A program made the translations under genes and the position numbers. Shown piece after piece: positions 1 to 12,309 of a stretch of DNA of 64,000 nt; within the stretch, counting starts at the first letter, position 1; the number at the start of each line of letters is the position of its first letter. The stretch comes from Lactarius indigo (taxonomy: Eukaryota; Basidiomycota; Agaricomycetes; Russulales; Russulaceae). The notes under the pieces are model-generated. The model was not told the DNA's origin. It made no database searches and was given only the letters and a program-made list of their open reading frames with translations. The stretch lies in the NCBI GenBank assembly GCA_025766275.1, contig JAFKAC010000013.1:186001-250000 (forward strand), in the 5' to 3' direction.

Positions 1-1909
1 TTTGCGGCGTCTTCCAATATTGTAGGTTGAGGTGATCCGAGAATATCTTGATCTTGTGTGGGGATCCCGCGAGTAAGGGGCGCCAGTGTCGGAGGGCCTT
101 TACGATGGCAAGGAGTTCCAAGTCGTAAATATCGTAGTTGCGTTCTGCTTCGCTTAATGTTGCCGAGTAGTAGCCTATTGGGTGCTTACGCCCGTCACGC
201 TTCTTCTGTAAGAGGACTGCACCCACCGCGAACCCAGAAGCGTCGACTTCTAGCTCGAATTGTTCGTGTAAGGTGGGGTGTGCTAACACCGGTTCTTCTG
301 TGACGAGGCGTTTGAGTGTTTTGAATGCGCGATCTTCTTCTTCCGTCCATCGCCACTCGGTGTCTTTCCTCGTAAGCCGGTTCAGTGGTCGGGCGTGTGT
401 TGCGAAACCTCGGATAAATAAACGGTAAAAGTTGCAGAATCCTAAAAAGGAGCATACGTCCCTGACTTTGGTTGGCGTAGGCCAGTCTTTGATGCCTCGA
501 ACTTTTACCGGATCCATGCGAGTTACCCCCTTTTCAAGGATTACCCCCAGGTAATCCATCCGAGGTTGATGGAACAGGCATTTCTCGAGTTTGAAGTACA
601 GGTCATGCTCTTGGGCGACCTGAAGGACATCTGTCACTGCCGCGATGTGGTCCGCGGAGGTGCGTCCTTCACGTGTCGCGATACCGATGTCGTCCATATA
701 GACTCGGATGATCGTACCGCGAAGTTCGTGCTTAGCGATCGTGTCCCTGTATATGTGATTCATCATCGTTTGGAAGGTCGCCGGTGAGTTGGTGAGGCCG
801 AAGAACATGACCGTCGGCTCAAAGAGTCCGAATTTGGTCTTGAAGGCCGCTTTTTCTTGATCGCCGTCCCGAATGCGGATGTTATTATATCCCCAGCGGA
901 TATCGAGCTTCGTATAGATATGCGCGTTACTGAGGTCGTAGATGAGGTCTTGAATTAAGGGGAGCGGGTATTGATTTCGTATGGTATGGGAGTTGATGAC
1001 CCGATAGTCCTGTACCGGGCGTAGTTTTCCGTCCTTCTTTTTGATAAAGAAAAACGATGATGCGTACGGAGAGATGGAGGGACGTAGATATCCCTGCTTA
1101 AGCTTTTCATCTAGGAACTCCTTAAGTTTGCCCTCTTCTTCTTGCGTCAGTGGGTATATTTTACAGTCTATGGCCGCCGGGGCGTTTGGTTTGAAATCGA
1201 TTGCGTGATCCCACGGTCTGGCGGGGGGAAAGCGTTGCGACGCCTCTTCGCTGAAGAGGTTTTGGAAGGCTTGATATTCTGCTGGCAGTTTTACGGGTTG
1301 CTCCTCCTTTTTTGCTCGAATTGCTAGTTCCGTAGACGTGGTGGCGCGTAATGACGTGTCCTCTTCGTCTAGTTCTTCGACTAGTTCTTCTTTCTGTTCG
1401 TCAGTGAGAGCAGCGGCTATGACAGTATGTCGGTGAAGACTGTCCTGGGTACTGATCACTACTGGCATGATTTCTTCGTGTATTACCGCATTACGCCAGC
1501 TAATGGTTGGTTCATAGGTTGCCAACCAGGGATACCCCAGTACGATGTCCTCGTCACCGAGGTCCGTTATGAGGAATCGCATTGTTCTGTGACATTTTTT
1601 GGCGTACACGTCGAGATCGCAAAAATGAGTGATGGACCCAGCTTTATTTTCTGTTTGGTCAATATTCCAGATCTTGCGGGGTTGGGCCAGCATTTGCGTG
1701 CCGATGCCCATTTTCTTTACGAAATTCGGGTGTATGAAGTTGTCAGTGGCCCCCGAATCTACTAGTGCTTTTATGTCGGCCATTCGGTAATTCGTGCGTA
1801 TCGAGACTGGAATTCGAAGAGAGCGAAAGCGCGTCATGATTACAGAATTACAATTTAAAGCCCTCACCCAGGCCGATGGGTTCAGGCGCTCCGAAAACCC
1901 TCTTTTCCC
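1..1909 (-). CDS. Element A pol, partial (protease, RT, RNase H start)
   Basis: Codons checked at the protease DSGATDNF motif (about 1730-1760), the RT block KKKDGKLRPVQDY (about 1000-1040), the post-RT block FLGFCNFYRLFIRGF (about 410-450) and the RNase H block SDHLNLQYW (about 10-35) all fall in one reading frame, so the ORF appears open to the window edge. Its frame is -1 relative to gag and overlaps the gag end, so expression probably needs a -1 ribosomal frameshift at 1894-1909. Integrase and chromodomain would lie beyond position 1. I sampled the frame rather than reading every codon, so a stray stop is not excluded. Confidence 0.8.
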
Positions 1910-3876
1910 CACAAATCCTGCAATATCAGGTCTTTCACTTCGTCTGGGGCATTTGCAACTCCCGTCAGCCATTCTTTGGCTCGTTCTTCGGCGGTTTTGC
2001 TGGTTGAGGCGGCCTGTGCTTGTGCCGGTGGCGTTTCCTGGGCATAATAGTCTGTTTCCGCTGCTCGGACTGTGGAGGGTCCGGCATTTTGTTGCCACTG
2101 TCTTGGCTGTCTGGGGTGGGGGCAATTTTGTGAGAGATGGCCCGGGTTATTGCAATTATAGCACAACACCGTCCTTAGGTCTCGTCGCGACCCTCCTCTT
2201 CCGCGTCCTCTGGCTCCGGGTCCTCCTCTAGGTGGGAAGGGAGGCGGATTGACTCGGCCGGTATAAGGCGGCTGACTGTAGTCGATCTCTTCTGATCCGG
2301 CCAGTCGCACTTTTACTCGGTCTGCGGAGGTGTCCATTGCCCAAGGATTTGCGAGGTTTTGGGGTATGGTCCATCCGGCGTTGCCCGCTTTCTTTGGTTT
2401 GGTGTCTTTATACTCGTCCACCCTGGCTCGGATATGAATATAGTTTCGCTGCCGACGGAGTGTGGCTCTTTTCCACTCGTCGAACGTTTCTGGTTCATCC
2501 AGATCGTACGTTTTTTCGTATAGCTTCTTCAGCAACCCCTTGGTGAATAGATCGATAGTTTGGGGGTCGTTGAGGCGGTATCCGGCCTTCCTGACGGCTT
2601 CTTCAAACTCATTGACGTACTTATCGATGTCTCCATCGGTCATTTTGAGTCCCTTTCTTAGAAGCGCTTGAGCCTGTTCTCGTTCAAGGGTATTAACGAA
2701 CCTTTGGTTAAACCCTTCTGCTACTGCATTCCATAGATCTCTTGTATGTTGGTCTATTCCTCGTTGTATTTGCCGGTTGAGCCATTTGAGGTACGAAAGC
2801 ACCCATTCGCTGACCGATACCCCCTTGATGTATGATAGGAATAGAAGACAGCGTCGGTAGTCGTTGCGCATGATGGAGGCATCGAGATTCATCCCCCAGT
2901 AAACATGCCATTGCGTGAGGAACGAATCCACCTTAGTACGATCTCCGTCGAAGATAGTAGGAGGTTCACCGGTTAGTTTTTCATGTCCATGCCCTCCGCC
3001 TCCTCCTCCTGGAGGGCCTCCACCGTTGCCTCCATCCGGGGGTCCCCCATTTGGTGGGTTAGTTGGGAGGTCTGGTGGGTTGCCTCCGTTACCTAGTCGT
3101 CGGGGAAAGTCCCCTCCTGGTGGTCCTCCCCATCCTGGTGGAGGGTCGATTGATAGCCCTTGTCTGCGCCCATTTCCAGACGGAGGGTCTCCTTGATCTG
3201 GTCCGATGGCCCGAAAGATTGCCGCGTCGTCAGCGGTCATTCGATGTCCGGTTTCGGGGTTGATTGGTAACAGGTGTCGTTGTGATTCTTGCCTAATGGC
3301 TTCAGCTGCCTCGTGCGCTGCTTGTTCTCTTATCGCGATGATTTCGTCTGCGGTCATAGTGGCGGTTGCCATTTCTGCTGCCGGTGACCGTACGTGAATG
3401 ACTTCTGGTGGTTCCGAGATGTGCAAAGACTCAGCTTGTTGGATGGTGTATTGCTCGATAGGTCCAACGCTGGCTTGTTGGTGTTCTTCTTCTTCTTCCT
3501 CTGTTTCTTCGCTTACTGCTTCTCCGGTAGAATGTTCTCGTATTTGACCGTCAATTGGTCCCCAGTCGGCTCGTGAGTTGAGCTCCCGTGCGTCAATGTC
3601 GCACTGGTACTGTCTTCCGGCTGGTCGTACAACGTCCCAGCGATGATCTATGGGGTTCCACGTAATTTCCACCCAACACAGATGGTCGAAATTGAACTCA
3701 ACGGGTCTGAACCTCGTAGGTCCGTTGAACTCCACAAAATATCCGGTTTCGTCTCCTCGATCTCTCCACCGGGCTGCTCCCAGGAATCGAGTTGGTACGT
3801 TACGATCTCCTCGTCGTTCTAGGTAGTATGGACGAAAGTTTGTCCACTGATCACGGGTGTTGACAGTCGCCACGAT
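1882..3876 (-). CDS. Element A gag (capsid/nucleocapsid), about 664 codons
   Basis: This is the structural polyprotein of the element. The conserved N-terminal block begins TRDQW, a glycine/proline-rich linker follows, then a retrotransposon-gag core (EKLTGEPPTIFDGDR onward, about residue 295), and one CX2CX4HX4C zinc knuckle (CYNCNNPGHLSQNC, about residue 570). There is no ATG before or within the N-terminal block. The frame is open from the primer-binding site, and a near-cognate ATC in strong context (ACCATCG) lies at 3874-3876, followed by GTG. I took the ATC as the start; that is inference. Confidence 0.8.
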   Translation of the reverse strand: MVATVNTRDQWTNFRPYYLERRGDRNVPTRFLGAARWRDRGDETGYFVEFNGPTRFRPVEFNFDHLCWVEITWNPIDHRWDVVRPAGRQYQCDIDARELNSRADWGPIDGQIREHSTGEAVSEETEEEEEEHQQASVGPIEQYTIQQAESLHISEPPEVIHVRSPAAEMATATMTADEIIAIREQAAHEAAEAIRQESQRHLLPINPETGHRMTADDAAIFRAIGPDQGDPPSGNGRRQGLSIDPPPGWGGPPGGDFPRRLGNGGNPPDLPTNPPNGGPPDGGNGGGPPGGGGGGHGHEKLTGEPPTIFDGDRTKVDSFLTQWHVYWGMNLDASIMRNDYRRCLLFLSYIKGVSVSEWVLSYLKWLNRQIQRGIDQHTRDLWNAVAEGFNQRFVNTLEREQAQALLRKGLKMTDGDIDKYVNEFEEAVRKAGYRLNDPQTIDLFTKGLLKKLYEKTYDLDEPETFDEWKRATLRRQRNYIHIRARVDEYKDTKPKKAGNAGWTIPQNLANPWAMDTSADRVKVRLAGSEEIDYSQPPYTGRVNPPPFPPRGGPGARGRGRGGSRRDLRTVLCYNCNNPGHLSQNCPHPRQPRQWQQNAGPSTVRAAETDYYAQETPPAQAQAASTSKTAEERAKEWLTGVANAPDEVKDLILQDLWGKEGFRSA
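1894..1909 (-). promoter_or_regulatory. Putative -1 frameshift site of element A (two slippery heptamers)
   Basis: In the gag frame the minus strand reads G-GGA-AAA (1903-1909) and, two bases later, G-GGT-TTT (1894-1900), both of the X-XXY-YYZ form, followed by the gag stop at 1882-1884. The pol frame is -1 relative to gag. The same pair, with GGGAAAG as the first heptamer, is present in element F. Confidence 0.6.
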
Positions 3877-3879
3877 GGT

Positions 3880-3890
3880 ATCTTGGTCTT
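3880..3890 (-). promoter_or_regulatory. Self-primer binding site of element A
   Basis: Two bases inside the LTR the minus strand reads AAGACCAAGAT. The complementary 11-mer ATCTTGGTCTT starts at 4114 in the LTR, 34 nt after a TATTTAAG box. No TGG (tRNA 3' CCA complement) follows the LTR. This fits the Tf1/sushi self-priming arrangement. Confidence 0.65.
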
Positions 3891-3892
3891 AA

Positions 3893-4367
3893 TGTAACGT
3901 CGTCACGACGTTAGCTTGACTTGAGCTCGAGTACGGCGACTTTGAGGACTTAGCTAATCACGCCTCAGAGGCGTATGGCACGAAGGCGGGTCTAGATGTT
4001 CGAAGACACTAGTACGGCGACGATCCCCTGGTCTGAGACAAGGGACAAGACGTGAGAAAGAGAGAGAGAGAGAGAGAGGGAGAAAAGCAAGTGACGATTG
4101 AAGAAGACCAAGATGGCGTGTCTTGGTCTTCCACCGCTATCTTAAATACAAGAGGAGCAGGCTTTCAAGCGCTGCTATGAGTCACAGTATGGTAGCGTCC
4201 AACGTATCGCGTAAGTAACTCAATCCTAGTACTACTACTACCTGTACTAGGATCGAGTCATCCTTCAACTCCTAACTCCTATCGTAAAGTCCGAGTCCGT
4301 GACTAATCTACCTTACAGCCGTAGCCACAACCGGTACAGTAAGGGTCCAACACATGAAACCGTAACA
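3893..4367 (-). repeat. Element A 5' LTR (475 bp)
   Basis: The boundary is set by TGTAACG...CGTAACA on the plus strand (TG...CA), by similarity of both ends to the element F LTR, and by B coding sequence resuming at 4368. It contains the TATA-like box (4141-4148), the putative transcript start (4114), and a GA microsatellite (about 4057-4085). Confidence 0.85.
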
Positions 4368-6735
4368 CTTTTGCAGAGCTACCGCCTGCTGGGCGATGAG
4401 GTCGGTTGTTGCTAGTATTGAATCGGGTGGGGGCGATAGATAGTTTGCTTCTATGATGTCAAAGGGTAGCAGTGGGTGAACGCCGGTCGCCGCGAAGAAT
4501 GGCGAGCAGCCGAGATGCTTCTGCGGCGTAACGCGCTCTGACCAGAATACGGAATATGTCGCCTGCGGCCAGCGGTTTTGCTCACCGTCGACCGCTTTAA
4601 ACAGTGCTTGCTGCACGTCGAAGTGCGCATGCTCTACTATGCCATTCGCACGAGAGTTATATCCGCTTATCCTAATATGTGTCACGTGGTACTTGCGCTC
4701 CAAGTGGCCGAGCGCTGCGACGAAGGGCTTGCCGTTATCTGAGACTATTTCTGTCAGCGTTCCCCATCGGCATAGTACATCTTGGAATATCCAGTCGCCA
4801 AATGCCTGAGCCATTTCTTTCCGGAGCATTCTAAATTCTGGGTATCCGGTCAGAGAGCAGCGGCCTTGTACAATGTAGGAGTAGCCGGCGGCACGCAGGA
4901 GGTGCATTGTGTCCATATACATCTTCGCAAATAAAGGCGCAGGGGTGGCGACCACCAGCGGTATTGAGATTTGCTGGGTCTGCCAGGTTTGGCAGACATG
5001 GCAGGTGCGCACGTACCAAGTGATGTCGTCGCCCATGAATGGCCACCAGTACCGTTCTATTAGTAGAGCCCGGGTCGCGTAGAAGCTGCAGTGCCCGGTA
5101 TCGTCGTGGGCCGCGTGTATCGCTTCGATGCGTCGGTGCCGATACAGGACTCTCTGGTGGGCCCCCTGCGGGTTTCGCTTCCAGAGTAGCCTGTCATCTA
5201 CGAAGAATCTTGCTGCGAAGCGCACTAGAGCGGTATAATCTTGTTCTGTCATGCCTTCCGGTCGCTCCAGGAAGGTCAGCCAGTCGTGCGCTGCCGCTAG
5301 TTTTTCGTTGGCTCACGCGGCCGCTTTCATTCGCGGGATTAGATCGTAGTTCGGCTCATATGGAAATGCGTTGGCCATCTCGTATGGTCGCTTTTCTGGT
5401 ATGTTCGTGCTTGCGATGGTGTATAGAAGTTGGTTTGTGCGAGGCGCCACGACCGGATGGTTAACCATATGCATGAAGCCATATAGGTTATCAATCCAAT
5501 CTTCGAATTCTTCTTCGCTGCTTTCTTCCTCCTCTTCTTGTTTGTCATCCGGCTGTACTGGCCGCCGAGAGAGTCCATCCGGTCCGTGCTGCTTTCCGGG
5601 GATGTGGCGCAGCTCAAAATGAAAGGTTAGAATTGATACTATCCAGCGGTTGACGCTGGCCGACGGTGCAATGTCTGGATTATTGAGCATGCCTTTGATA
5701 TACCTGGCATCTACTTCCACTATTAGGTTGTGCACGCCGACGATGAATATTTTGTAAGCGCGCAGTGCCCTATAGAGGCCGTATAGTTCTAGCTTCGGTT
5801 GCGAAAAGCGGCGCTCTCGGTCATTTAGCGGCAACGAGCCAAAGTGTGCGTAGTACCGCTTTTTCGGCATTGCTGAGTCGGCCTGGCAGAGGTAAAACCC
5901 TATGGCTATCGGTGAGGTGTCCACGGCCAGTATTACCGGTGAGTTGGATTGGTAGTCAATCGGCCAAAGCGCCGGCGAACTCAAGAGGGCCTGCTTTAAA
6001 TCTTCTTGGGCCACAACTTGCGCCGGTCCAAATTCGAATGGAACGCCTTTGCGAGTGAGATTGATGAGCGAGTTGGCTCGTTTCGCGAAGTTTTGTATGA
6101 ATATCCTGCACACTCCTACAGTGCTGAGGAATGCGCGAACTTCAGATAGGTCTTTGCACGGTCCCCAGTTAACGATTTTGTTCACGCGGGCCACCTCTGG
6201 TAGCCTTCCGTGCGGTGTGCACCGGTGTCCAACTGCAGTTATTTCCTCTGCGCAAAGTATTGATTTTAGGCCGCTAAATGTGCCGCCACAGTACTTGACT
6301 CGCTGGACTACTCGATTGAGTCCTTGGAAGTGCTCCCAGATAAATCGGCGGATGCCGGTATTTTCTAATATGTGTTCTTCGGTTCCGTCAGCTAGTTCGT
6401 ACTGACCTGCCGGTCCGTGAATCGGCACATCATTGATGTAAGGAACCGTGACGTCTGGGATCTCTGGCTGCAATATGCATGTGACGTTGTCGTGAAATAT
6501 CGGGACCGAGTTCGTCCATCCCATGGGTAAAGTGACCAGTCGCAAGGCGCCGAATGGTGATTGGAAGGTTGTTAAATCTCATGATTCTGGTGATAAGCCT
6601 CGTTCATTGTAGCTGACATATAGGTCTAGCATGCCGCCGCATGCTCGGCCGGTGAAATGCTCGCCTATCTGATCAGTGAATGGGGTGACGCCGGCGTGCT
6701 TGATTGTAACTTTGTTAAGCGGCTCCAGGCTGTGG
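4368..6735 (-). pseudogene. Element B pol, 3' part: RT, RNase H, integrase
   Basis: One reading frame runs from 6735 to the A LTR with two TGA stops (6579-6581 and 5313-5315). It contains RT blocks (HSLEPLN, FQSPFGALRLVTLPMGWTNS), the polymerase box altered to YINDVP, RNase H (ILAVDTSP, HIPGKQHGPDGLSRRP), and integrase with an HHCC-like zinc region (AAHDDTGH, CHVCQ) and the D, D, E residues (MDTMHL, VSDNGKP, NGIVEHAH). In other retroelements the polymerase box is YXDD, so the N in YIND removes a catalytic aspartate. The integrase ends abruptly at the A insertion. Several CGA codons expected from family conservation are TGA. Confidence 0.8.
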
Positions 6736-7309
6736 TGTAATGCCACTACAGGGGCGTTGCGTGTACGACCTGTACTAAGTCAGTCGATCGGTAGTCTAAG
6801 CTCAAAGGCTCAACTTCAGATGTGATGATGCACAAGAGCTACAAGGACGCAAGTCACTCGAGCTGTAGAGGAAGGGCTAAGACTCAAAGGTCTAGCAAAG
6901 ACGGGGATTGGGGACAAGAGACTCTGCATTGACGAGTGTAGTAGTTACACAAGAAGTCTAGTCTACCGTACAAGCTAGATAGTACTAGGCTTAAATACTC
7001 GTCGCGTCATACGAGACAATAAAGGTAACAACGCCGTTCCCAATCGGAGAACAAACGGTAAGACATAAGGGGAACAAAGGGTGTCTGGATCGAGAATAGA
7101 GGAGGATCACGCGGGTCCGTGCGTGAGTAGAAAGTGAACGGAAACTGGCACATGTCGAGCTTTATCGAAAGATAACGACGATAAGCAGGGCGCGTGATAG
7201 AAGCCGGGTAATCGTAAAGTCCGCGTAGTCGTACAGGGCTCGTGAAGCGATGGGAGTGGGAAAAGTGGTAAGGAAAGAACAAGTCCGAAGAAGCAAAGAG
7301 TTTGTAACA
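6736..7309 (-). repeat. Element C 3' LTR (574 bp)
   Basis: Plus-strand ends are TGTAATG...TTTGTAACA. The inner edge is preceded on the minus strand by the polypurine tract CAGGGGGTAA (7310-7319). At the outer edge B RT coding sequence (HSLEPLN) starts at 6735. A TATA-like box (TATTTAAG) is at 6990-6997. No partner LTR is present in the window. Confidence 0.8.
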
Positions 7310-7343
7310 TTACCCCCTGTCCAGACTTGAAGATGCCTCGACT

Positions 7344-8720
7344 TCAACACTCTGGGTCGACGAGGTCATAGATGTTGGCATCCAGATCGTTTTCTGGCCA
7401 GGGAGAAACGTTGAGTCGACAGTAATGCATTTTAAGGAAGAATAGTGGACCCCGTTTACCACACTTGCGACACATTTCGTACTGTGGGCACCGGATTTCA
7501 TCGTGGTTGGTGTCAGTATGAAAACAGCGTCCGCACCACCTCCCTTGAGTTTGAGCGGCGATTATCGGTGGTTCGGGGACGGTGAAGGAGGTGGTGGCCT
7601 CAGTAGTTATTGCTTGCCGGATGCGCTCATCCGCTTTGTGGGTCGTGATCACTTCTTCCACCATGCCTGCTTGACGGAATATGCATCGATAGGATTGGTG
7701 TTCTTGGCTTTGGCAATGTCGGCAGGCGGGTCGAGGTCTGGTGGGGCAGTCGCGCATGAGGTGATGAAGGCTGTTGCAATGGTAGCAACGTTGGCGATGG
7801 GGTTTGTCGGCGAGACGAGGGAATTCTAGTGGCCCCCCGCGTCGTGGGGAGAATGGGATGGCGTAGCGAGAGTGGCGAAGTGGGGCTGGTAGGGCCATCA
7901 TACGCGCGTACTCGTCGCCGATAGTAGTCAGTGCCCCCGCGTACTGGAGTCGTCTTTTGGTACTTGCTAGCATCAGATCAACTGTAAGCCGTTCCGATCG
8001 CAATTTGCGCGCGTCCTCTTCCAATTTCTCGCATCTTTCATCAAGTTCTTTGAGCGCCAAGAGCCCCGTTCGCAGCCTAGTGATTTCGGCGGTAAGGCGT
8101 GGCGAGTTGAGTTCGATGAGGGTTTCGTCCAAGGCGCAGGCGCGGATATCATGGGGGTCAAAGAACTGCAGTTGTTCAGCCGTGAAGGGTGGTGCTGATA
8201 CATTTGGCCTGAGTGACGAGAGGTAGACCTCCTCTCCGTAATGGGGTTGCCCAGAGCCCATTGTTCCCACTACCTCGGTGAATCCCTTGCAATAGTAAAT
8301 ATACTTTGCAGGGTTGGATCCACCGTCCGGTAGCAGGATCTGTAATGGGTAGTATTTGGGGGTTCCAGGGGTGTTCGGGAAGAATGGAGCGCCAGGGTCG
8401 TCTGTGTTGTTGGGAGGGGAGTCAGGTCAATCGTAGTCAATAGGGGTATGGACATGGACAGGAGTAAAGGGTTTGAGTGGTGGAGGTGTGGACTGTTGTT
8501 GAGGAGGGGGCATTGGGGAATATTGCCCTTCTTCAGGTGTCGATGGGGTAAGTTCGCCAGGTTCTCGTTCGGGGATGATATGCTGGGGGGATGGTGGTGG
8601 TGATAGGCGGGGAATGTTGGATAGGTCAATGGTGACAATCCCTTGTTCAAGGGCAGCTTCGAGTTGGGGGTTGCTGAGGACGTGGACAAGGGTGGTGTCG
8701 GATACTGGGGTGTTGGTCAT
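7344..8720 (-). pseudogene. Element C post-pol ORF (coiled coil plus four zinc knuckles), one in-frame stop
   Basis: This frame begins with ATG at 8720, 40 nt after the pol stop, and is in a different frame from pol. It spans 459 codons with one TGA (8427-8429). Parts in order: a Pro/Ser-rich N-terminus; the block GTMGSGQPHYGEEVYL; a coiled coil starting RLTAEITRLR; knuckles CYHCNSLHHLMRDC and CRHCQSQEHQSYRC, then CGRC...HDEIRC and CRKCGKRG...; C-terminal YDLVDPEC. Elements D and F encode the same conserved block and coiled coil, and D has the same four-knuckle array. Its function is unknown. Zinc knuckles suggest nucleic-acid binding, perhaps an extra nucleocapsid-like product. Confidence 0.75.
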
Positions 8721-8760
8721 TGTTGGGCTGAGAGGTATGGGGATACGATCGAGGGTGTTT

Positions 8761-11700
8761 TTATATCGTTCGTCCAGCCCCTTTGGCGGTCAGATGTTGT
8801 TGATAGAAGTCTTTGATGACGTCTGCAGCGTGGGTCATATTTGTTGCAGGTTCCCATGTGTTATCGCTTGGTGGGAATCCCTTCCACTTTACTAGGTAGT
8901 GGAGTTTGCGCCCCCTTCCTTGTTCCTGGGCGTCTTCGATTCGCTCCACTTCATACTCCTCTTCTCCCTTGATCAGGTCTGGTGGGGGTTGGGTATAGTT
9001 TGCGCCGTGTAGTTCCGTTTCCTTGTATGGCGTCAGGAGGTTCGCATGGAACACCGGATGGATCTTCCATGATGCCGGGAGTTCCAGTTCGTATGAAACA
9101 TCTGATAGGACCCTAATTATTTTGAAGGGTCCGTATCATTTTGGAGCTAACTTGTTCGTGGGATAGAAGGTGCGGAGATTGGTTCCTTCTAACCATACTT
9201 GGTCCCCTTGCTGATAAGGTGTGAACCCCGTTTTTCCCTGTCGGGCCATGAGGTGTTGTGCATGCTTAATACTGTCTTGTGCGTGTTGTCGGAGTATCTG
9301 CAGTTCTTCCAATCTTTGATCCACCACAGGGTTGTTTGATGGTTTGGGCGTCCATGTGGTTCGTGGTTCCCACCCCATAATGAGCGAGAATGGAGAGTGC
9401 CTAGTGGTGGCGTTCTTCCAGGAATTATGAGCGAATTGTGCCATCGGTAGTAGTTCCGCCCAGTTATTCTGCTGTACATTGCACCAATGTTGCAGATATT
9501 GTTCCAACCATTGGTTGGTACGTTCCAATTGGCCATCCGTTTGGGGGTGGTACACCGATGACACATTCTGTTGTATTCCCAGTGTTTTGCACAATTGCCT
9601 CATGAACGTCGACGCGAATCTTGGGTCTCGATCTGATATGATCCTTCGCGGTAGGCCGTAATGTGGGTAGACATATCGGAGGTAGAGTTTTGCCACTCCT
9701 TCCGATGTTATGGTTTTGTTACACGGTATGAATATTGCCGCTTTTGAGCAGTCGTGGTCCGTGATTGTGAGAATCGAGTCGAACCCCTTTGACATCGGGA
9801 GTTTAACTATAAAGTCCATGGCCACTACCTCAAATGGTTCAGCTGATGGTTCGGTGGTGATGGGGAATAAGTGAGGTTTCTGTCGGTGGTGATTGATTTT
9901 GTTGCTTTGACACGTTGCGCATCCCTTAACGTAGGCTTCTACATCTTTACGCATGTTGGGCCACCAGAAATCGCGTCGTAGAAGTTCTAGGGTGTTTGCA
10001 ATTCCTGGATGTCCTGCGCTTGGAGTATCGTGGAAAAAGGTGATTACCCCCCGCTTAAGGTTGTTGTTTCCCACAACAACGAGAGCATCGCCTTTCCACC
10101 ACAATCCGTCGTGCTTCTTCAGATTGTGTGGCTCTACCCATGGGAGGATTGCTGCTTCGTCTATGTTTTGCGCGATTTGGGTCCATATATCCATGTCGTG
10201 CATGGAGGTTTGAGTTATCTTGAGAAAGACTTGGTCTGGCAGCACCGTGACATGGTCGTTATCTTCTGTGCCGTCGTCATAGTCGGGTCTTCGTGATAGA
10301 GAGTCTGCCTGTGTATTTTTTGCACCAGGGATATGCTTGAGTATGAAGTTGTACTCCGACAACTCTTGAAACTCTCGTGCTACTCGTCGACTAATCTTTC
10401 GGGGTTCTTTCCAGTACTGCAGGTTGGCGTGGTCTGTATGGATCGTTATCAGATGGGGGGATCCAATGAGGTATGTGCGCCAAGTGCGTAACGCTTTGAC
10501 AATTGCCAGTAGTTCTCTATCGTAGATGTCGTAATTGCGTTCTGCCTCTGATAGCGACTCAGAGTAGAACACGACTGGGTGCATTTTATTGTCTTCCCCC
10601 TTTTGATTTAGGACCGCTCCTAGGGCGTAGCTTGAGGCGTCGACTTCGATTTCGAAGGGTTGGTCTAGTTTTGGGAACAGAAGCACGGGTTCAGAACTGA
10701 TTTGTTCTTTGATAGTTTCGAACACTTTCTGTCTGGCTTCCGTCCATTCCCATGGGGTGTCCTTCTTTGTGAGGTCGTGGAGCGGCCTTGCGATAGTCGA
10801 GAATCCCCTTATGAAATGCCAGTAGAAGTTGCAAAATCCCAGGAAGGCCCGCACTTCTTTCAGGGACTTCGGTGCCTTCCAATCGCGCACCCCTTGAACC
10901 TTGACCGGGTCCATTCGTAGTTGCCCATGTCCAATGATTAGTCCTAAGTATTCCACTTCGTAGGCTTCGAACACGCATTTTTCTGGTTTAATATACAAGT
11001 CGTGTTCATTGCAGAGGTCGAGGACTTGGTGTAATACTTTTCTGTGATGGGTGCGATTGTCCGCGGTTGCGATTAGGATGTCGTCCATATAGACAATAAC
11101 TTCGCCTGTCAGTACCAGCTCTCGGAAGATTGTGTCCATCATAGTTTGAAAGGTGCTCGGCAAGTTGGTGAGGCCGAAGAACATTACTTGGGGTTCGAAC
11201 AACCCTTGGTTTGTTTTGAACGCGGCCTTCCATTCGTCTCCTTGTTTGATCCGGACATTGTTGTATCCCCAACGAATATCGAGTTTCGAGTACAGTTGTG
11301 CTTCTTGAATCTTATCGATTAATTCGGGGATTAGGGGGAGCGGGTAATGATTCTTTATAGTGAGTTCGTTTAGCCGGCGATAGTCTTGTACCGGGCGTAG
11401 TTTCCCATCTTTCTTCTTAATGAAGAAGAAAGGGGAAGCATAGGGAGACTTCGACGGCTGGATATACCTTTTGTCCAGGTGTTCGGTTACGAATTCCGTC
11501 AGTTTTTCTGTTTCTGGGATTGTAAGTGGGTATACTTTGCAGTCCATCGTTTCTGGGGCATTTGGGACCAGATCAATGGCGTGGTCCCAGGGTCGTGATG
11601 GGGGAAAACGCTGGGATGCCTCTTCGCTGAAGACCTTCCGATGTCTGCGATATTCTTCTGGAACCATCTCTTCGAAGGTTTTTTGGGGTCTTTTGGCAGC

Positions 11701-12309
11701 TTCTTGTTGTGCCAGTTCGGATGCCGTGGTTGTCTTTCGTAATCGGATGTGAGGGTCTGTCGTATCTTCAAGCTGTTCCCAAGTTAATTCGTCCAGTTGA
11801 TACATCTCCAATGCCTTGATAGTTGCTTCTAAAGGCATGGCTTCGTCGGACAAATTTAGGCTAGTGACGACCACCGGTTGAAATTCTTCATCCAATGTGG
11901 CATCCCGCCAATGGAACTTGGGTCCAAAGGCTGTGAACCAAGGGTATCCCAGTATGACTTCATCGTTTCCTAAGTCGGTGATGAGGAATCGAAGATTTTG
12001 GGCTTTTCCTCCTGTTTTAACAGTGAGGTTGGTGAAGGATGTAATTTCCCCTCCTTGATTATGGGTTCCGTCTACGTTCCATATCTTGATGGGGCGTTCA
12101 GTGGCTAACCAGGCAATTTTGAGTCATCTAAGGAGGTTTGCGCTTATGAAATTGTCGGTTGCACCTGAGTCTATGAGGATGTTTCGTTCGGCCGTCACGT
12201 GAGCAGATTTGAAAAGTACTGGAATTCGCATAGATCGGAATCTGCTATTGTACACGCTAAGTTTTAGTGCTCTAGCCCAGGCCGCTGGGTTCAAGTGTTC
12301 AGAAAATCC
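8761..12309 (-). pseudogene. Element C pol (PR-RT-RH-IN-chromodomain), two TGA stops
   Basis: A single frame, -1 relative to C gag, is interrupted by TGA at 12124-12126 and 9136-9138. Seen in order: protease ILIDSGATDNF; RT KKKDGKLRPVQDY and VYMDDILIAT; RNase H EIEVDASSYALGA; integrase HHCC (HDTPSAGHPG, CATCQSNK) and D-D-E (VAMDFIVKLP, ISDRDPRF, GQLERTNQ); and a chromodomain (EEEYEVERI, YLVKWKGF, NTWEP) near 8780-8960. The second stop lies in the segment between integrase and chromodomain, where relatives have arginine before YGPF, so CGA to TGA is likely. The chromodomain probably directs integration to marked chromatin, as known for chromoviruses. Confidence 0.85.

Larger units (their letters stand above)
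1..4367 (-). mobile_element. Element A: Ty3/Gypsy chromovirus, 5' part only (runs off left edge)
   Basis: The minus strand carries, 5' to 3', a 475 bp LTR (3893-4367), a primer-binding site, gag and then protease, reverse transcriptase and RNase H up to position 1. The rest lies outside the window. Gag and pol closely resemble those of element F (33,619-41,488) but with many substitutions, so A is a related family, not a copy. It is inserted in the integrase region of element B: B coding sequence stops exactly at the LTR edge. The 5 bp outside the LTR (4368-4372, CTTTT) should be the target duplication, which cannot be checked because the other LTR is missing. Confidence 0.9.
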